Below are positions 42,729-51,018 of a DNA stretch of 64,000 bases, piece after piece. The stretch is from NCBI GenBank assembly GCA_049279675.1, contig JBAPOP010000059.1, positions 10,140 through 74,139 on the forward strand. The letters run 5' to 3'. The translations under genes were made by a program, and so were the position numbers. The notes under the pieces were generated by a model. That model saw only the letters and a list, made by a program, of their open reading frames with translations. It searched no databases and was not told the origin of the DNA. Origin of the DNA: Palsa-147 sp049279675 (GTDB lineage Bacteria; Acidobacteriota; Terriglobia; Acidiferrales; UBA7541). Position 1 is the first letter of the stretch. Each line of letters opens with the position of its first letter.

Positions 42729-45451
42729 ATATCGCATGGCGCATCTACCGGCGGTTGGCGGACGCGTTTCCGCACGAATTCAAATTGGCTTATGGCACCG
42801 AGGTGACGCAACTCGGGCAGGACGTCGTGGAAGACATTGCCAAGAAGCATGGCGTCGCAGGGCTGATTCGATTAATCGCTGACATCGGCATTCGCGTGCC
42901 GCTCGAATATTTGAGCGAGATGCGCGGGGATATGCGCTATGCATTGCGTGCGCTGATCAAGTCGCCCGGATTTGCGCTTGTCGCGATTATTTCGATGGGG
43001 CTCGGAATTGGGCTGACGACGAACGTGTACAGCTCGAAGTGGGCGATCCTATATCGCAATCTGCCGGCTGCGGCGAATGCCCCAAATTTGGTGATGCCGG
43101 ATAAGCCGGTCTCGTACTACTACGTCGAGCAGTTTCGCGAGCAGAAGAGTCTATTCGCCGGAGTCGCCGCATTTCAGAGCGGCATCCCGTTCAATGTCAC
43201 TTTCCAAGGTGGCATCAATTCGATGCCCGAGCGCGTGTATGGGCAGCTTGTATCGCCCGATTATTTTTCCGTTCTGGGCGTGCAACCACAACGCGGCAGA
43301 TTGCTGAGCGCCGCACTTGACCGCGCCGGAGATGCGCCCGCGGTAGTGATCACCGATCGTTTCTGGCGCAATCGCCTCAATTCTTCTCCCGAGGCCGTCG
43401 GTCAAATTCTCCGCTTGAACGGGCAAATCGCGACCATCGTGGGAATCACCCCAAAGGATTTCAATGGCGCGCTGGCTGTTTTTGCGTCTGAGTTGTTCGT
43501 CCCGATCACAGCCTCGGCCTCTCTAGCTCCGGAGCTCGCGAACGATGTTTTGCATCAACGCAACGCGAGAGAGTTCATGGCGATGATGTGTCTGGCGCCG
43601 GGCGTCACGATTGACTCCGCGGAAGCGGCTCTCGACACAATCACACGCAATCTTGACGAGCAGGATGCGTCGTCTCCGGCGCGGAATGACAAAGGCAGAC
43701 GCGTAACTCTACTTCCGGCCGGCACCAGAGTACCTATCCCCCGGCAATTACGGCCCGTATTGTTCGGATTCTTCTTCGCGCTGATGGCGCTGGTGATGAC
43801 CCTCGCGTGCACCAATCTTGCAAATATGCTGATCGCGCGCGGCGCAAATCGCCGAAAGGAGTTGGCAATTCGCCTGGCGGTCGGTGCCAGCCGATTTCGA
43901 TTAATGCGGCAGATGATGGCCGAAGGCGTTTTGCTCTCAATGCTTGGCGGAGTGGCAGGATTTGCGCTCGCGTATGGCCTGTCAATATTGAATTCCCGTG
44001 TCGTTCCGCCCACTGGGGTTCCTCTCGAAAACGATTTCAGTCTGGATTGGCGCGCAGCCGTTTTCGCGTTCGGCCTTGCGTTCATCTGCGGCATCGGATT
44101 CAGCTTGGCGCCTGCGCTGCAAGCGACGAAGACTGATGTGACCCCGGCACTCAAAGAGGGCTCGACTATACAATTGCCGGGATACCGGCGCTTTGGCTTG
44201 CGCAACTTGCTGATAGTTTCTCAAGTTGCGGGATCGCTCATGCTGCTGCTGATGACGGGATTTTTGGTCATAGGAATTAGCAAGCTAAGCAGCGTACAAA
44301 CCAAATTTAATCCAAACACCATGTATCTTCTGTCGATTGATCCGGTGCGCGATGGTTACTCGCCGGAAAGAGCTCGAGCATTTTTCGAGAAACTACCCGA
44401 TCGTCTCAAGATTGCTGGCCCGGTTGGCAGCATCGCTCTTGCGGCTCAAGCTCCCTTCGAACTCAAAGACGAAGATGACGCCATCCAATTGACCGTCGAC
44501 GATTCGGGCGCAACATCGCGAGTGCAGCAATCGGTAATCGAGGAAACCGTCGGCTCGGGCTACTTTGCCACGCTCAGCGAACCGATGTTGGCTGGCAGGG
44601 AATTCGAGGGACGTGATCAGCGCATCCCGACCGCGATTCAGGCAGATGCACCGAAGAATGCTTCTTTGCCCGTTGTGACGCGCGCCATCACACCAGCTGT
44701 CCTGCCGGCCGTAATGAACGAAACCGCCGCGCAGAAACTTTTCGGAATCGAGAATGCGGTCGGGAAGCGCGTCCGAGACAGTAACCAGTCTTATGAAGTG
44801 ATCGGCGTGGTTCGCGATTTGAAGACAGGATTCGGGACAATGCAATCCGTGATGTATCTGCCGCTGACGTCGCGCGATTTTGCGCGGCCGCCAGCCGGCG
44901 GTATCACCATTCTCGCGCGGTCCGATGCAGGAAACGATGCGCTAACCGCGGTTCGAAACGAGATCGCATCGATCGACCCCAATCTGACCATCTTCAATGT
45001 GCGAACGTTCAGCGAATACCTCGATAGCAGCCGGTCCGCTATTCGGCTCGCCGCCCAGACATACGGCGGAATTGGTGTGTTCGGCTTGGTGTTGGCCGCA
45101 GTAGGACTCGCGGGCGTCACGGCCTACGCGGTTGCTCAAAGGCGCAAGGAGATCGCCATCCGTACGGCCCTCGGCGCAACTAAGGCTCAGGTACTGCGGC
45201 TGGTTCTGCGTGAAGGCGGGGCGCTGGTAGGTGTCGGAACGGTTCTAGGATTTTTGGGGGCGATGGCACTGGCAAAAATACTTTCAGCGCTGACCAATAT
45301 TTTCGTGCAGGCCCTCAGCGTAGGCACAAGCAACGCACGATTGTTAATTGGCGCCCCGCTTCTCCTGGCGGCAGTCGCGATGCTTGCGTGCTACATCCCC
45401 GCCCGCCGCTCCGCCCAAATCGATCCGCTGCAAGCTCTCCGCGAGGAATAG
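42725..45451 (+). CDS. ADOP-type (acidobacterial duplicated orphan permease) MacB-like ABC permease
   Basis: A 908-residue membrane protein with duplicated MacB/FtsX permease units. The N-terminal stretch (AWRIYRRLADAFPHEFKLAYG) and DMRYALRALIKSPGFALVAIISMGLGIG are characteristic of ADOP proteins. Two MacB periplasmic domains follow, each with a FtsX block (LACTNLANMLIARGANRRKELAIRLAVGASR and GVTAYAVAQRRKEIAIRTALGATKAQVLRLVLREG). No ATPase gene is adjacent, hence 'orphan'. The substrate is unknown; efflux or lipoprotein/antibiotic mechanotransmission is possible. Translationally coupled to padR. Confidence 0.9.
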   Translation: MNIAWRIYRRLADAFPHEFKLAYGTEVTQLGQDVVEDIAKKHGVAGLIRLIADIGIRVPLEYLSEMRGDMRYALRALIKSPGFALVAIISMGLGIGLTTNVYSSKWAILYRNLPAAANAPNLVMPDKPVSYYYVEQFREQKSLFAGVAAFQSGIPFNVTFQGGINSMPERVYGQLVSPDYFSVLGVQPQRGRLLSAALDRAGDAPAVVITDRFWRNRLNSSPEAVGQILRLNGQIATIVGITPKDFNGALAVFASELFVPITASASLAPELANDVLHQRNAREFMAMMCLAPGVTIDSAEAALDTITRNLDEQDASSPARNDKGRRVTLLPAGTRVPIPRQLRPVLFGFFFALMALVMTLACTNLANMLIARGANRRKELAIRLAVGASRFRLMRQMMAEGVLLSMLGGVAGFALAYGLSILNSRVVPPTGVPLENDFSLDWRAAVFAFGLAFICGIGFSLAPALQATKTDVTPALKEGSTIQLPGYRRFGLRNLLIVSQVAGSLMLLLMTGFLVIGISKLSSVQTKFNPNTMYLLSIDPVRDGYSPERARAFFEKLPDRLKIAGPVGSIALAAQAPFELKDEDDAIQLTVDDSGATSRVQQSVIEETVGSGYFATLSEPMLAGREFEGRDQRIPTAIQADAPKNASLPVVTRAITPAVLPAVMNETAAQKLFGIENAVGKRVRDSNQSYEVIGVVRDLKTGFGTMQSVMYLPLTSRDFARPPAGGITILARSDAGNDALTAVRNEIASIDPNLTIFNVRTFSEYLDSSRSAIRLAAQTYGGIGVFGLVLAAVGLAGVTAYAVAQRRKEIAIRTALGATKAQVLRLVLREGGALVGVGTVLGFLGAMALAKILSALTNIFVQALSVGTSNARLLIGAPLLLAAVAMLACYIPARRSAQIDPLQALREE

Positions 45452-45462
45452 CTTCTCGTCTC

Positions 45463-45501
45463 GCCGGCCTGCCTCCGAGTCTCGAAGGGCGTCCGGCCGG
45501 C
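45463..45501 (+). terminator. Stem-loop after ADOP gene
   Basis: GCCGGCC (45463-45469) pairs perfectly with GGCCGGC (45495-45501) across a 25-base loop, followed by TCTTCACCTTAAATT. Placed between convergent genes; weak T-tract. Confidence 0.35.
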
Positions 45502-45569
45502 TCTTCACCTTAAATTCAGGCCTGACTCGCAGCGCGCGTTAAAGTTTCGCGGTTTTCGACAGTGCGGCT

Positions 45570-47570
45570 TTATTTTTTATCGGCGTCAGGTTTATGCAGC
45601 AGATCTTCTACCATCGGGCGAACTAGATTCTTCGACAGAAGTTCTTGCAATTGCGGACCCAGCTTTTCCAGAACTCTCGCAACAAGTTCGTCCACGCTTG
45701 GTGAAGCCGGCGCAGGCGCAACCGAAGCGACAGTTTCAATGGGATCCGCACTGGAGGCCGCAGGCTCGGGGACGGCCTCGACAGGCAGCATCTGGGAATC
45801 AGGCTGGGCGGAGACTGATGAGAACTCCGGCGAAGCAGCATGCTCGGCAATTGGCTGGGCAGGCAATGGCGCAACCTCGACATGAGGTGCGGCGGCAATT
45901 GGCGTCGGCTCCGGCGGCTCCGTTGGCGCCGCCACGGCCTCGACGGCGGGCGCGTCAAATGAAGCTACCGCGGACGCGGCGACGGGAGCGCTGACAAGTG
46001 GAATGCTCCCGATCTCGCGAGCCGCGATTTCAGTTGATTCCAAAATCGCCACCGGCGACGCAAGTGGCTCCGGCTCTTCCGTTTCCTCGACGCGAGCGAC
46101 TGATTCAAATTCAGCAGCCGACGTCGCGGACGTTTCGATCGACGGCGACGCTTCAACCCTCGAGGCCCCAAAAGCCGACGGCTCGACCGGAGCAGCCTCG
46201 CTCACTTGCGACGGAGTTTCTACGGCGACACTCTCGGGCGGAAACTGAATCGCTTCGAGCGTTGACTGCGCCGCGGATTCGGCTGAAGCCGGCGCAAACG
46301 CGAAAGATTCGGGTTCAGGAACTTCGACGGCCAGAATCGGCGGCGGCACAACGCCGCGCCAGGAAAATTCCGGCGCCGCGCCGGGAGCCACAGGCTCGAC
46401 CACCGGCGCGGCATGAACTTCCGCCTGCGCGTTCTCTACAGCAACGGACGGCGCCGTTTCCACTGTTCCCAATTCCACAGGCGCCACGTCGGCGCTCTCG
46501 CTCAATTTCCAATCGCGCGGATTTGCAAACGCCGGTTCGATCAGATCTGTAAATCCCTTGGTCGATTGGAACGATTCTTCAAGCGGCTTTTCCCACGTCG
46601 GTGGCGGGGCGGCTTGTTCAACATTCTCAGCGTGGTTCTGATCGGCTGAGGCCTGCTCAACCGGAGCTTGCTCAACTGGAGTCTGATCGACTTCGGCTTG
46701 CGCCGGTTCGGCGAACGCGCCCTCAAAGGCACGCATGAACGATGCGGACGAAGGCAGTTCGGGACTAGGCTCTTCGGTCAACACAGGGCTATCCGGCGCA
46801 TTGCCGGCAGCGAGGGACTCAGTTTCATTACTGCTCTCTGACGCACTCTGTGCCGCCGGTTCGTCAAAGAGAGCCGCGGAAAAGCTTGGAACTTCGGACG
46901 AATTCACTTGATCGCGGCGGCGCCAATCAACGCTCGTTTCCGAGAACCCGGCGTCTTCCTCAGCAGCAGACTCGATGGTCCCAGTGGAAGCTGCAGCCGC
47001 GGGCGTGACCGCGAATTTCGCCGAGTGCCCGGATCCTGCAGGAGCGTCATCATCGTCGAGCGAGCGGCGTCCCGTGCCGAACGCGTACGCTTCTTCTTCC
47101 GGCGTCGGCTCGAGAAATGGCGAAAGCATCGGCGGGGGTGGAGGGGGAGGCGGTTTCGGAATTTCGAGCGCGGGAGCTTCCGCCTTAGGCTCAGGCTTTG
47201 GCGCCTTCGCCATCACCGAAGTCACCATGGCGATCAACGGATCCGGAGGAACGAATGGTTTTTTGAGAATTCCATCAGCGCCGACGCGCCGCGCTTCCGC
47301 TTCATCCAGCGGATCGAATGCCCCAACCAAAAGAATCACGGGCACTTTCGCGAAGCGGGGATCCTTCTTGACGAACTCGCAAACTTCGTAACCGTTGCGC
47401 ACCGGCATAAACACGTCGGCAAGAACGACGTCCGGATTGATGTCAGGAATCCGGCGGACAGCGGCTTCGCCGTTGCCGACTGCTATCACTTCGATTCCAT
47501 GATCCTGAAACGCCAACGCAACCATCTTCTGGATGTTGCTGTTGTCGTCAGCGACGAGAATTCGGGGCAC
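45570..47570 (-). CDS. Receiver-domain protein with long Ala/Pro/Glu-rich tail
   Basis: A 666-residue protein: a CheY-like receiver (residues 1-125: RILVADDNSNIQKM, phosphoacceptor Asp in VVLADVFMP, ILKKPF), then about 480 residues rich in Ala, Pro, Glu, Ser and Val without clear domain. A conserved-looking helical C-terminus follows (VDELVARVLEKLGPQLQELL ... LVRPMVEDLL). The switch Thr/Ser of the receiver is replaced by Val (LLVGAFDP), so classical activation may be altered. GTG 47570 is chosen, with GGAG upstream; the frame from 47645 is less likely. No kinase is adjacent. Confidence 0.75.
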   Translation of the reverse strand: MPRILVADDNSNIQKMVALAFQDHGIEVIAVGNGEAAVRRIPDINPDVVLADVFMPVRNGYEVCEFVKKDPRFAKVPVILLVGAFDPLDEAEARRVGADGILKKPFVPPDPLIAMVTSVMAKAPKPEPKAEAPALEIPKPPPPPPPPMLSPFLEPTPEEEAYAFGTGRRSLDDDDAPAGSGHSAKFAVTPAAAASTGTIESAAEEDAGFSETSVDWRRRDQVNSSEVPSFSAALFDEPAAQSASESSNETESLAAGNAPDSPVLTEEPSPELPSSASFMRAFEGAFAEPAQAEVDQTPVEQAPVEQASADQNHAENVEQAAPPPTWEKPLEESFQSTKGFTDLIEPAFANPRDWKLSESADVAPVELGTVETAPSVAVENAQAEVHAAPVVEPVAPGAAPEFSWRGVVPPPILAVEVPEPESFAFAPASAESAAQSTLEAIQFPPESVAVETPSQVSEAAPVEPSAFGASRVEASPSIETSATSAAEFESVARVEETEEPEPLASPVAILESTEIAAREIGSIPLVSAPVAASAVASFDAPAVEAVAAPTEPPEPTPIAAAPHVEVAPLPAQPIAEHAASPEFSSVSAQPDSQMLPVEAVPEPAASSADPIETVASVAPAPASPSVDELVARVLEKLGPQLQELLSKNLVRPMVEDLLHKPDADKK

Positions 47571-47588
47571 CGAGACTCCGCTCTTTGA

Positions 47589-47607
47589 TGTGTCGAATTG
47601 CGACACA
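47589..47607. promoter_or_regulatory. Palindromic operator candidate upstream of receiver protein
   Basis: TGTGTCG-N5-CGACACA: two perfect seven-base arms around five bases, lying between the putative promoter and the GTG start. It could be a protein-binding site or a short RNA hairpin. Confidence 0.4.
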
Positions 47608-47630
47608 CCTACGCCGTTCAGTAAACCCCA

Positions 47631-47659
47631 TTCGTAACATTCCACAGGAAGGGAGTCAA
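47631..47659 (-). promoter_or_regulatory. Possible promoter of receiver-domain gene
   Basis: Minus-strand TTGACT (47659-47654), 17-nt spacer, TACGAA (47636-47631). The -35 is good and the -10 weak. Confidence 0.35.
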
Positions 47660-47709
47660 CGAGGATGGATGGAGCGGGTGCCGCACCAATCAGTAGTACG
47701 TTGCGAGCG

Positions 47710-49188
47710 CTACCAGGGAACGATCTTCTTAAGTCCTTTTTTCTTCTTTTTGCTGGTTGATTCCGTGCTGGGATCCGCGTTGGCGGCGCTTCCGGCCGTT
47801 GGTTCCGCAGCCGTGCCCGTGGTTGTGCTTTCGCTACTCGTCCCCGCCGGTTTAGCCGCGGGTGCTGTGCTCTCCGTAGCAGTTGCGGCGGGAGCCACAG
47901 TTGGCGGCGTAGCCTCTGGGTTCCCCGTCGCAGGAGCCGGTTCGGCGGTCGGAGCCGGAGTGGTGTCGGTATTCATCGGCGCGGGCAGCGCCGAGCCCTC
48001 AGGCGCAGGCGCGACAGTATCTGCCGGTGGCGTATCTGTCGGCGTGCCCGAACTCGCCGGAACTGACGTATCTGATCCTGCTGGCACCGTTTCGACCGCG
48101 ACGGAATTCCCCGAAGCGCCGCCACCGCCGCCGGATGCAATGACTCCCGGAGCCGCCGACCCTGGCTTCAAGATATCAACGGCCGACGTCGCCTCGGCGG
48201 GTGGTTGCAAATTCGGCTGACCGCTGTGTGCGGCCATCGAGACATCCGGGCCGGAGTGAATCACTTCCATCGTTCGGTGAATCATTCCTGGGCGCTGCGC
48301 GGTGTATTTGCGCTCTTCGACAGCTCGCGCCAGCGCGGCAGGATCTGCCTGAGGCACAGGCACTCCCGCCGAAGTCAGTTTGCCTTTTGCGTCATCCGCG
48401 AGTTTCGAACTCGGATACTCGCGGACGATCCGAGCATAGAGTTTGTCCGCGACCTCGCGGCGTTCGGATTTATCGTAAATGTTCCCGGCCATCCAAAGTG
48501 CCTTGTCACTCTGAGTGTACAGCGGGTAGCGATCGATGATTTCGTTCAGGCGCGCCAGCGCGGCGCGATACGAGCGAGGTCCCTTGACGTAATAAAATTG
48601 CGCCACTCGAAAATCGCCGTCGGCGAGAACTTCCTGCACTTCCCGCAAGTGCTGCTCGGCTTTAGGAACGAGCGGGCTGTTCGGATATTTCAGAAGAAAC
48701 GTCTGAAACTCATCTTCGGCGTATTGCGCCTGTGAATTATCGCGATCCGCCTTTTCCATCATGCGAAAGTGCGCCATGCCGACTTGCATCTGGGCATACG
48801 CGGACTCGTCAAGAAACGGAAAGAATGTAATGAAATCCTTGTACGTCTCGATGGATTGCGTCAGGTTTCCGGTACCGCCTTCTTTGTAAAAGGAATCGCC
48901 GATGGCAAGCTTCGCTTTGGCGAGGTATTCGCTATCCGGATACGTATTGATCAGCGTCTGCAAGCTCAAGCGCGCTTCGGTGTATTTTCCGCGCTTGAAG
49001 TCCGCCATCGACCGGTCGTAGAGAATCCGATCCGGTTCAGCCGCGCCTTCGGTCTGAGCGGCAGCTGCGGGCTTCTTTTTCTTTTTCGCGTCTTTGGTAT
49101 TGTCAGCGGAGAAAGCGGCGCCGGCGAGCAGAACGAAGCCAAGTGCGCCGGCGATTGAAAATCGAAGTTTCTTGATGATCGTTTCCAT
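47710..49188 (-). CDS. BamD/YfiO-like TPR outer-membrane assembly protein with long C-terminal tail
   Basis: A 492-residue exported protein: signal sequence (KLRFSIAGALGFVLLAGAAFSAD), TPR repeats over residues 50-270 with BamD-like phrases (YTEARLSLQTLINTYPDSEYLAKAKLAIGDS; YAEDEFQTFLLKYPNSPLVPKAE). A Pro/Ala/Thr/Ser-rich tail of about 150 residues ends KKKKKGLKKIVPW. BamD normally is a lipoprotein; here no Cys follows the signal. It likely acts in outer-membrane protein assembly. ATG 49188 overlaps the rpe TGA (TGATG), so it is coupled to rpe. Confidence 0.75.
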   Translation of the reverse strand: METIIKKLRFSIAGALGFVLLAGAAFSADNTKDAKKKKKPAAAAQTEGAAEPDRILYDRSMADFKRGKYTEARLSLQTLINTYPDSEYLAKAKLAIGDSFYKEGGTGNLTQSIETYKDFITFFPFLDESAYAQMQVGMAHFRMMEKADRDNSQAQYAEDEFQTFLLKYPNSPLVPKAEQHLREVQEVLADGDFRVAQFYYVKGPRSYRAALARLNEIIDRYPLYTQSDKALWMAGNIYDKSERREVADKLYARIVREYPSSKLADDAKGKLTSAGVPVPQADPAALARAVEERKYTAQRPGMIHRTMEVIHSGPDVSMAAHSGQPNLQPPAEATSAVDILKPGSAAPGVIASGGGGGASGNSVAVETVPAGSDTSVPASSGTPTDTPPADTVAPAPEGSALPAPMNTDTTPAPTAEPAPATGNPEATPPTVAPAATATESTAPAAKPAGTSSESTTTGTAAEPTAGSAANADPSTESTSKKKKKGLKKIVPW

Positions 49189-49874
49189 CACACCTTCTGT
49201 GTCAAGGCATCGTGTGCCAGATTGCGCATCTGTAGAAAGCTCGCAGCCGGGTCAGGCGTATGAAAAATTGACGTTCCCGCGACGAGCGTTTCCGCCCCCG
49301 CCCGCACCAACTCGGCGACATTCTCGAGCCCTACGCCACCATCCACTTCAATACGAAACGCGTAATTGTAACGCGAGCGCAGTTCCTTAAGCTCGCGAAT
49401 CTTCCCGAACGCGCCGGGGATGAAGGATTGGCCCCCAAAGCCAGGATTCACGGACATCACCAAAACACTATCGACTCGATCGAGGACTTCACTGAGCGTC
49501 GCCACCGGCGTGGCTGGATTAATTACAACGCCTGCTTCAACGTTTAGATCGCGAATCTGGGTCAGGACGCGGTCGAGGTGCACAGTCGCTTCCTGATGAA
49601 TCAAAATGCGATCCGCTCCCGCTTTCGCGAAAGCCTCGACGTACTCCCCCGGACGTTCGATCATGAGATGCGCTTCCAGGGGCAAAGAGGTTGCCTTGCG
49701 AAGTGAGGCTAGGACAGGAACTCCCATCGTGATGTTCGGGACGAAGTGACCGTCCATTACGTCAAAGTGCAGGACCGGCGCGCCCGCCTGCTCTACCTTT
49801 CGCACCTCAGAGGCGAGGTTCGCCAAGTCCGCCGCAAGGAGAGAGGGCGCGATCTCGATAGGAAGTCTCTGCAT
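49188..49874 (-). CDS. rpe: Ribulose-phosphate 3-epimerase
   Basis: Pentose-phosphate epimerase, TIM barrel (228 residues). Family motifs: IEIAPSLLAADLANL, HFDVMDGHFVPNITMG, LEAHLMIERP, VMSVNPGFGGQSFIP, EVDGGV and LVAGTSIF. ATG 49874 matches the usual N-terminus; the GTG frame to 49934 is dismissed. In a minus-strand run with the PASTA, rsmB, fmt and def genes. Confidence 0.95.
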   Translation of the reverse strand: MQRLPIEIAPSLLAADLANLASEVRKVEQAGAPVLHFDVMDGHFVPNITMGVPVLASLRKATSLPLEAHLMIERPGEYVEAFAKAGADRILIHQEATVHLDRVLTQIRDLNVEAGVVINPATPVATLSEVLDRVDSVLVMSVNPGFGGQSFIPGAFGKIRELKELRSRYNYAFRIEVDGGVGLENVAELVRAGAETLVAGTSIFHTPDPAASFLQMRNLAHDALTQKV

Positions 49875-49975
49875 AACCGCAGCAAATTTTAGCACAGCGA
49901 TGTGCGAGGCTGGTGTGTTTTGAATTCGCCGCACTGTGGGGGAAGGGAATCCATACGGACTGCGGGCCCTGCCAG

Positions 49976-50701
49976 CTATTCGGAGACTTGAAGTTCGATT
50001 TGAGCGCCAGCTTCCACTCGCGATCCTGATGTCGGTGCCTGCACGGCGATAACGCCCGGCGCGACGTTCGTGAAAGGCGCGACGTCCAACTTCCCAAGCT
50101 TTAGTCCGGACGTCGCGATCCGCGCTTCAGCTTCGCCAAGCGGCAGCCCCTGAAGATCCGGCATCACGTAGGCCTCGGGCCGCGCGCCGAGTGATACGAG
50201 CAAATCCACGTGCGAGCTTTGCGCGTTTTTCGATCCAGCGGGTGGTTCCTGCATGAGAGCTGTATCCGGCGGCGAGTCGCCGAAGTAGCCGTTCGACACT
50301 TCGCCCAACTGCAGTCCGCTGCGTAGCAGTTCGATTCGGTCGGCCCTAATACTCTTCATCGCCAGATTCGGGATGGTCGCTTCCTGCGGTCCCAGGCTCA
50401 GCACTACGTGCGCCCACTGCCCGACTTTCACGCGCATTCCCGCCGGCGGACTCTGCCGCACGACGGCGTCGACGGGCTGTGGACTGTAAATGCGGTCTTC
50501 CACCTTCATCCCGAGGCCCCGAGCCCGCAGCGCGACCTGCGCGTCTCCTAGTTTCTTGCCAGAGACATCGGGCATGACCACTTCGCGGCCTTGCACCGCG
50601 AGTCGCATGGCCGTAATCGCGCTCAGAAACGCCGCCGACGCCAGCACAAATAGCATCAGCGCCAGCCGCCCGATCCACTGAATTCGCTCCGCAATGCTCA
50701 T
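49976..50701 (-). CDS. Membrane-anchored PASTA-domain protein (no kinase domain)
   Basis: A 241-residue protein with one N-terminal membrane helix (LALMLFVLASAAFLSAITAM) followed by three PASTA repeats (VMPDVSGKKLGDAQVALRARGL; TIPNLAMKSIRADRIELLRSGL; VMPDLQGLPLGEAEARIATSGL) with their QSPPAG / QEPPAG / QAPTSG loops. PASTA modules sense peptidoglycan fragments in Ser/Thr kinases and penicillin-binding proteins; here they stand without an enzyme domain. It lies between rpe and rsmB on the same strand. ATG 50701 is used; the ribosome-binding site is weak. Confidence 0.85.
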   Translation of the reverse strand: MSIAERIQWIGRLALMLFVLASAAFLSAITAMRLAVQGREVVMPDVSGKKLGDAQVALRARGLGMKVEDRIYSPQPVDAVVRQSPPAGMRVKVGQWAHVVLSLGPQEATIPNLAMKSIRADRIELLRSGLQLGEVSNGYFGDSPPDTALMQEPPAGSKNAQSSHVDLLVSLGARPEAYVMPDLQGLPLGEAEARIATSGLKLGKLDVAPFTNVAPGVIAVQAPTSGSRVEAGAQIELQVSE

Positions 50702-51018
50702 CGAGAATCTTATTGTGTGCGTGTCCGCGCGGAGGGGCAAGCACAAGCTCAACTTCTAAGGCGTCGCAGGCACCTTAATCATGCGAGTCGAAAAATGCCA
50801 CGCGCACCGGAAGCGATCTCGTAATCGTTGCTCGTTCGAATCACAATAGAGTTGCGTCAGGGAATATTTAAAATTCCGCGCCGGGATCGCCCATCCAGCA
50901 CGCGTAGGGTCCGTCGGAAGACGGACCGGCCTCTCACGATTTTTCCTTTCGTTCCGTTATACGCCCTAAGCTCGGCCTGCCAGCCCCACGAAAACCAGAC
51001 TGGAATCGCCTCGCTAGC
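50702..51018. other. 317-bp intergenic region between rsmB and the PASTA gene
   Basis: No plausible gene is seen on either strand. It holds a perfect hairpin GGTCCGTC-GGAA-GACGGACC (50908-50927) and a small AT-rich palindrome GGAAT-N7-ATTCC (50861-50877). A GTTCGAATC tRNA-like word near 50833 has no supporting stems. Confidence 0.5.
50908..50927. repeat. Perfect 8-bp hairpin with GGAA loop
   Basis: GGTCCGTC and GACGGACC pair completely around GGAA. No T-run follows on the minus strand; on the plus strand GATTTTT follows 12 bases later. REP-like hairpin or leader structure. Confidence 0.5.

Noticed and set aside
45698..47100. Plus-strand open frames and apparent repeats opposite the receiver gene
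   Set aside because: They are antisense shadows of the Ala/Pro/Glu-rich coding region; repeats are low-complexity codons, not CRISPR or tandem DNA repeats.
50820..50860. tRNA-like word GTTCGAATC with a CTCGTAA anticodon-loop-like stretch
   Set aside because: T-stem, anticodon stem and acceptor stem do not pair; no CCA-proximal half found.
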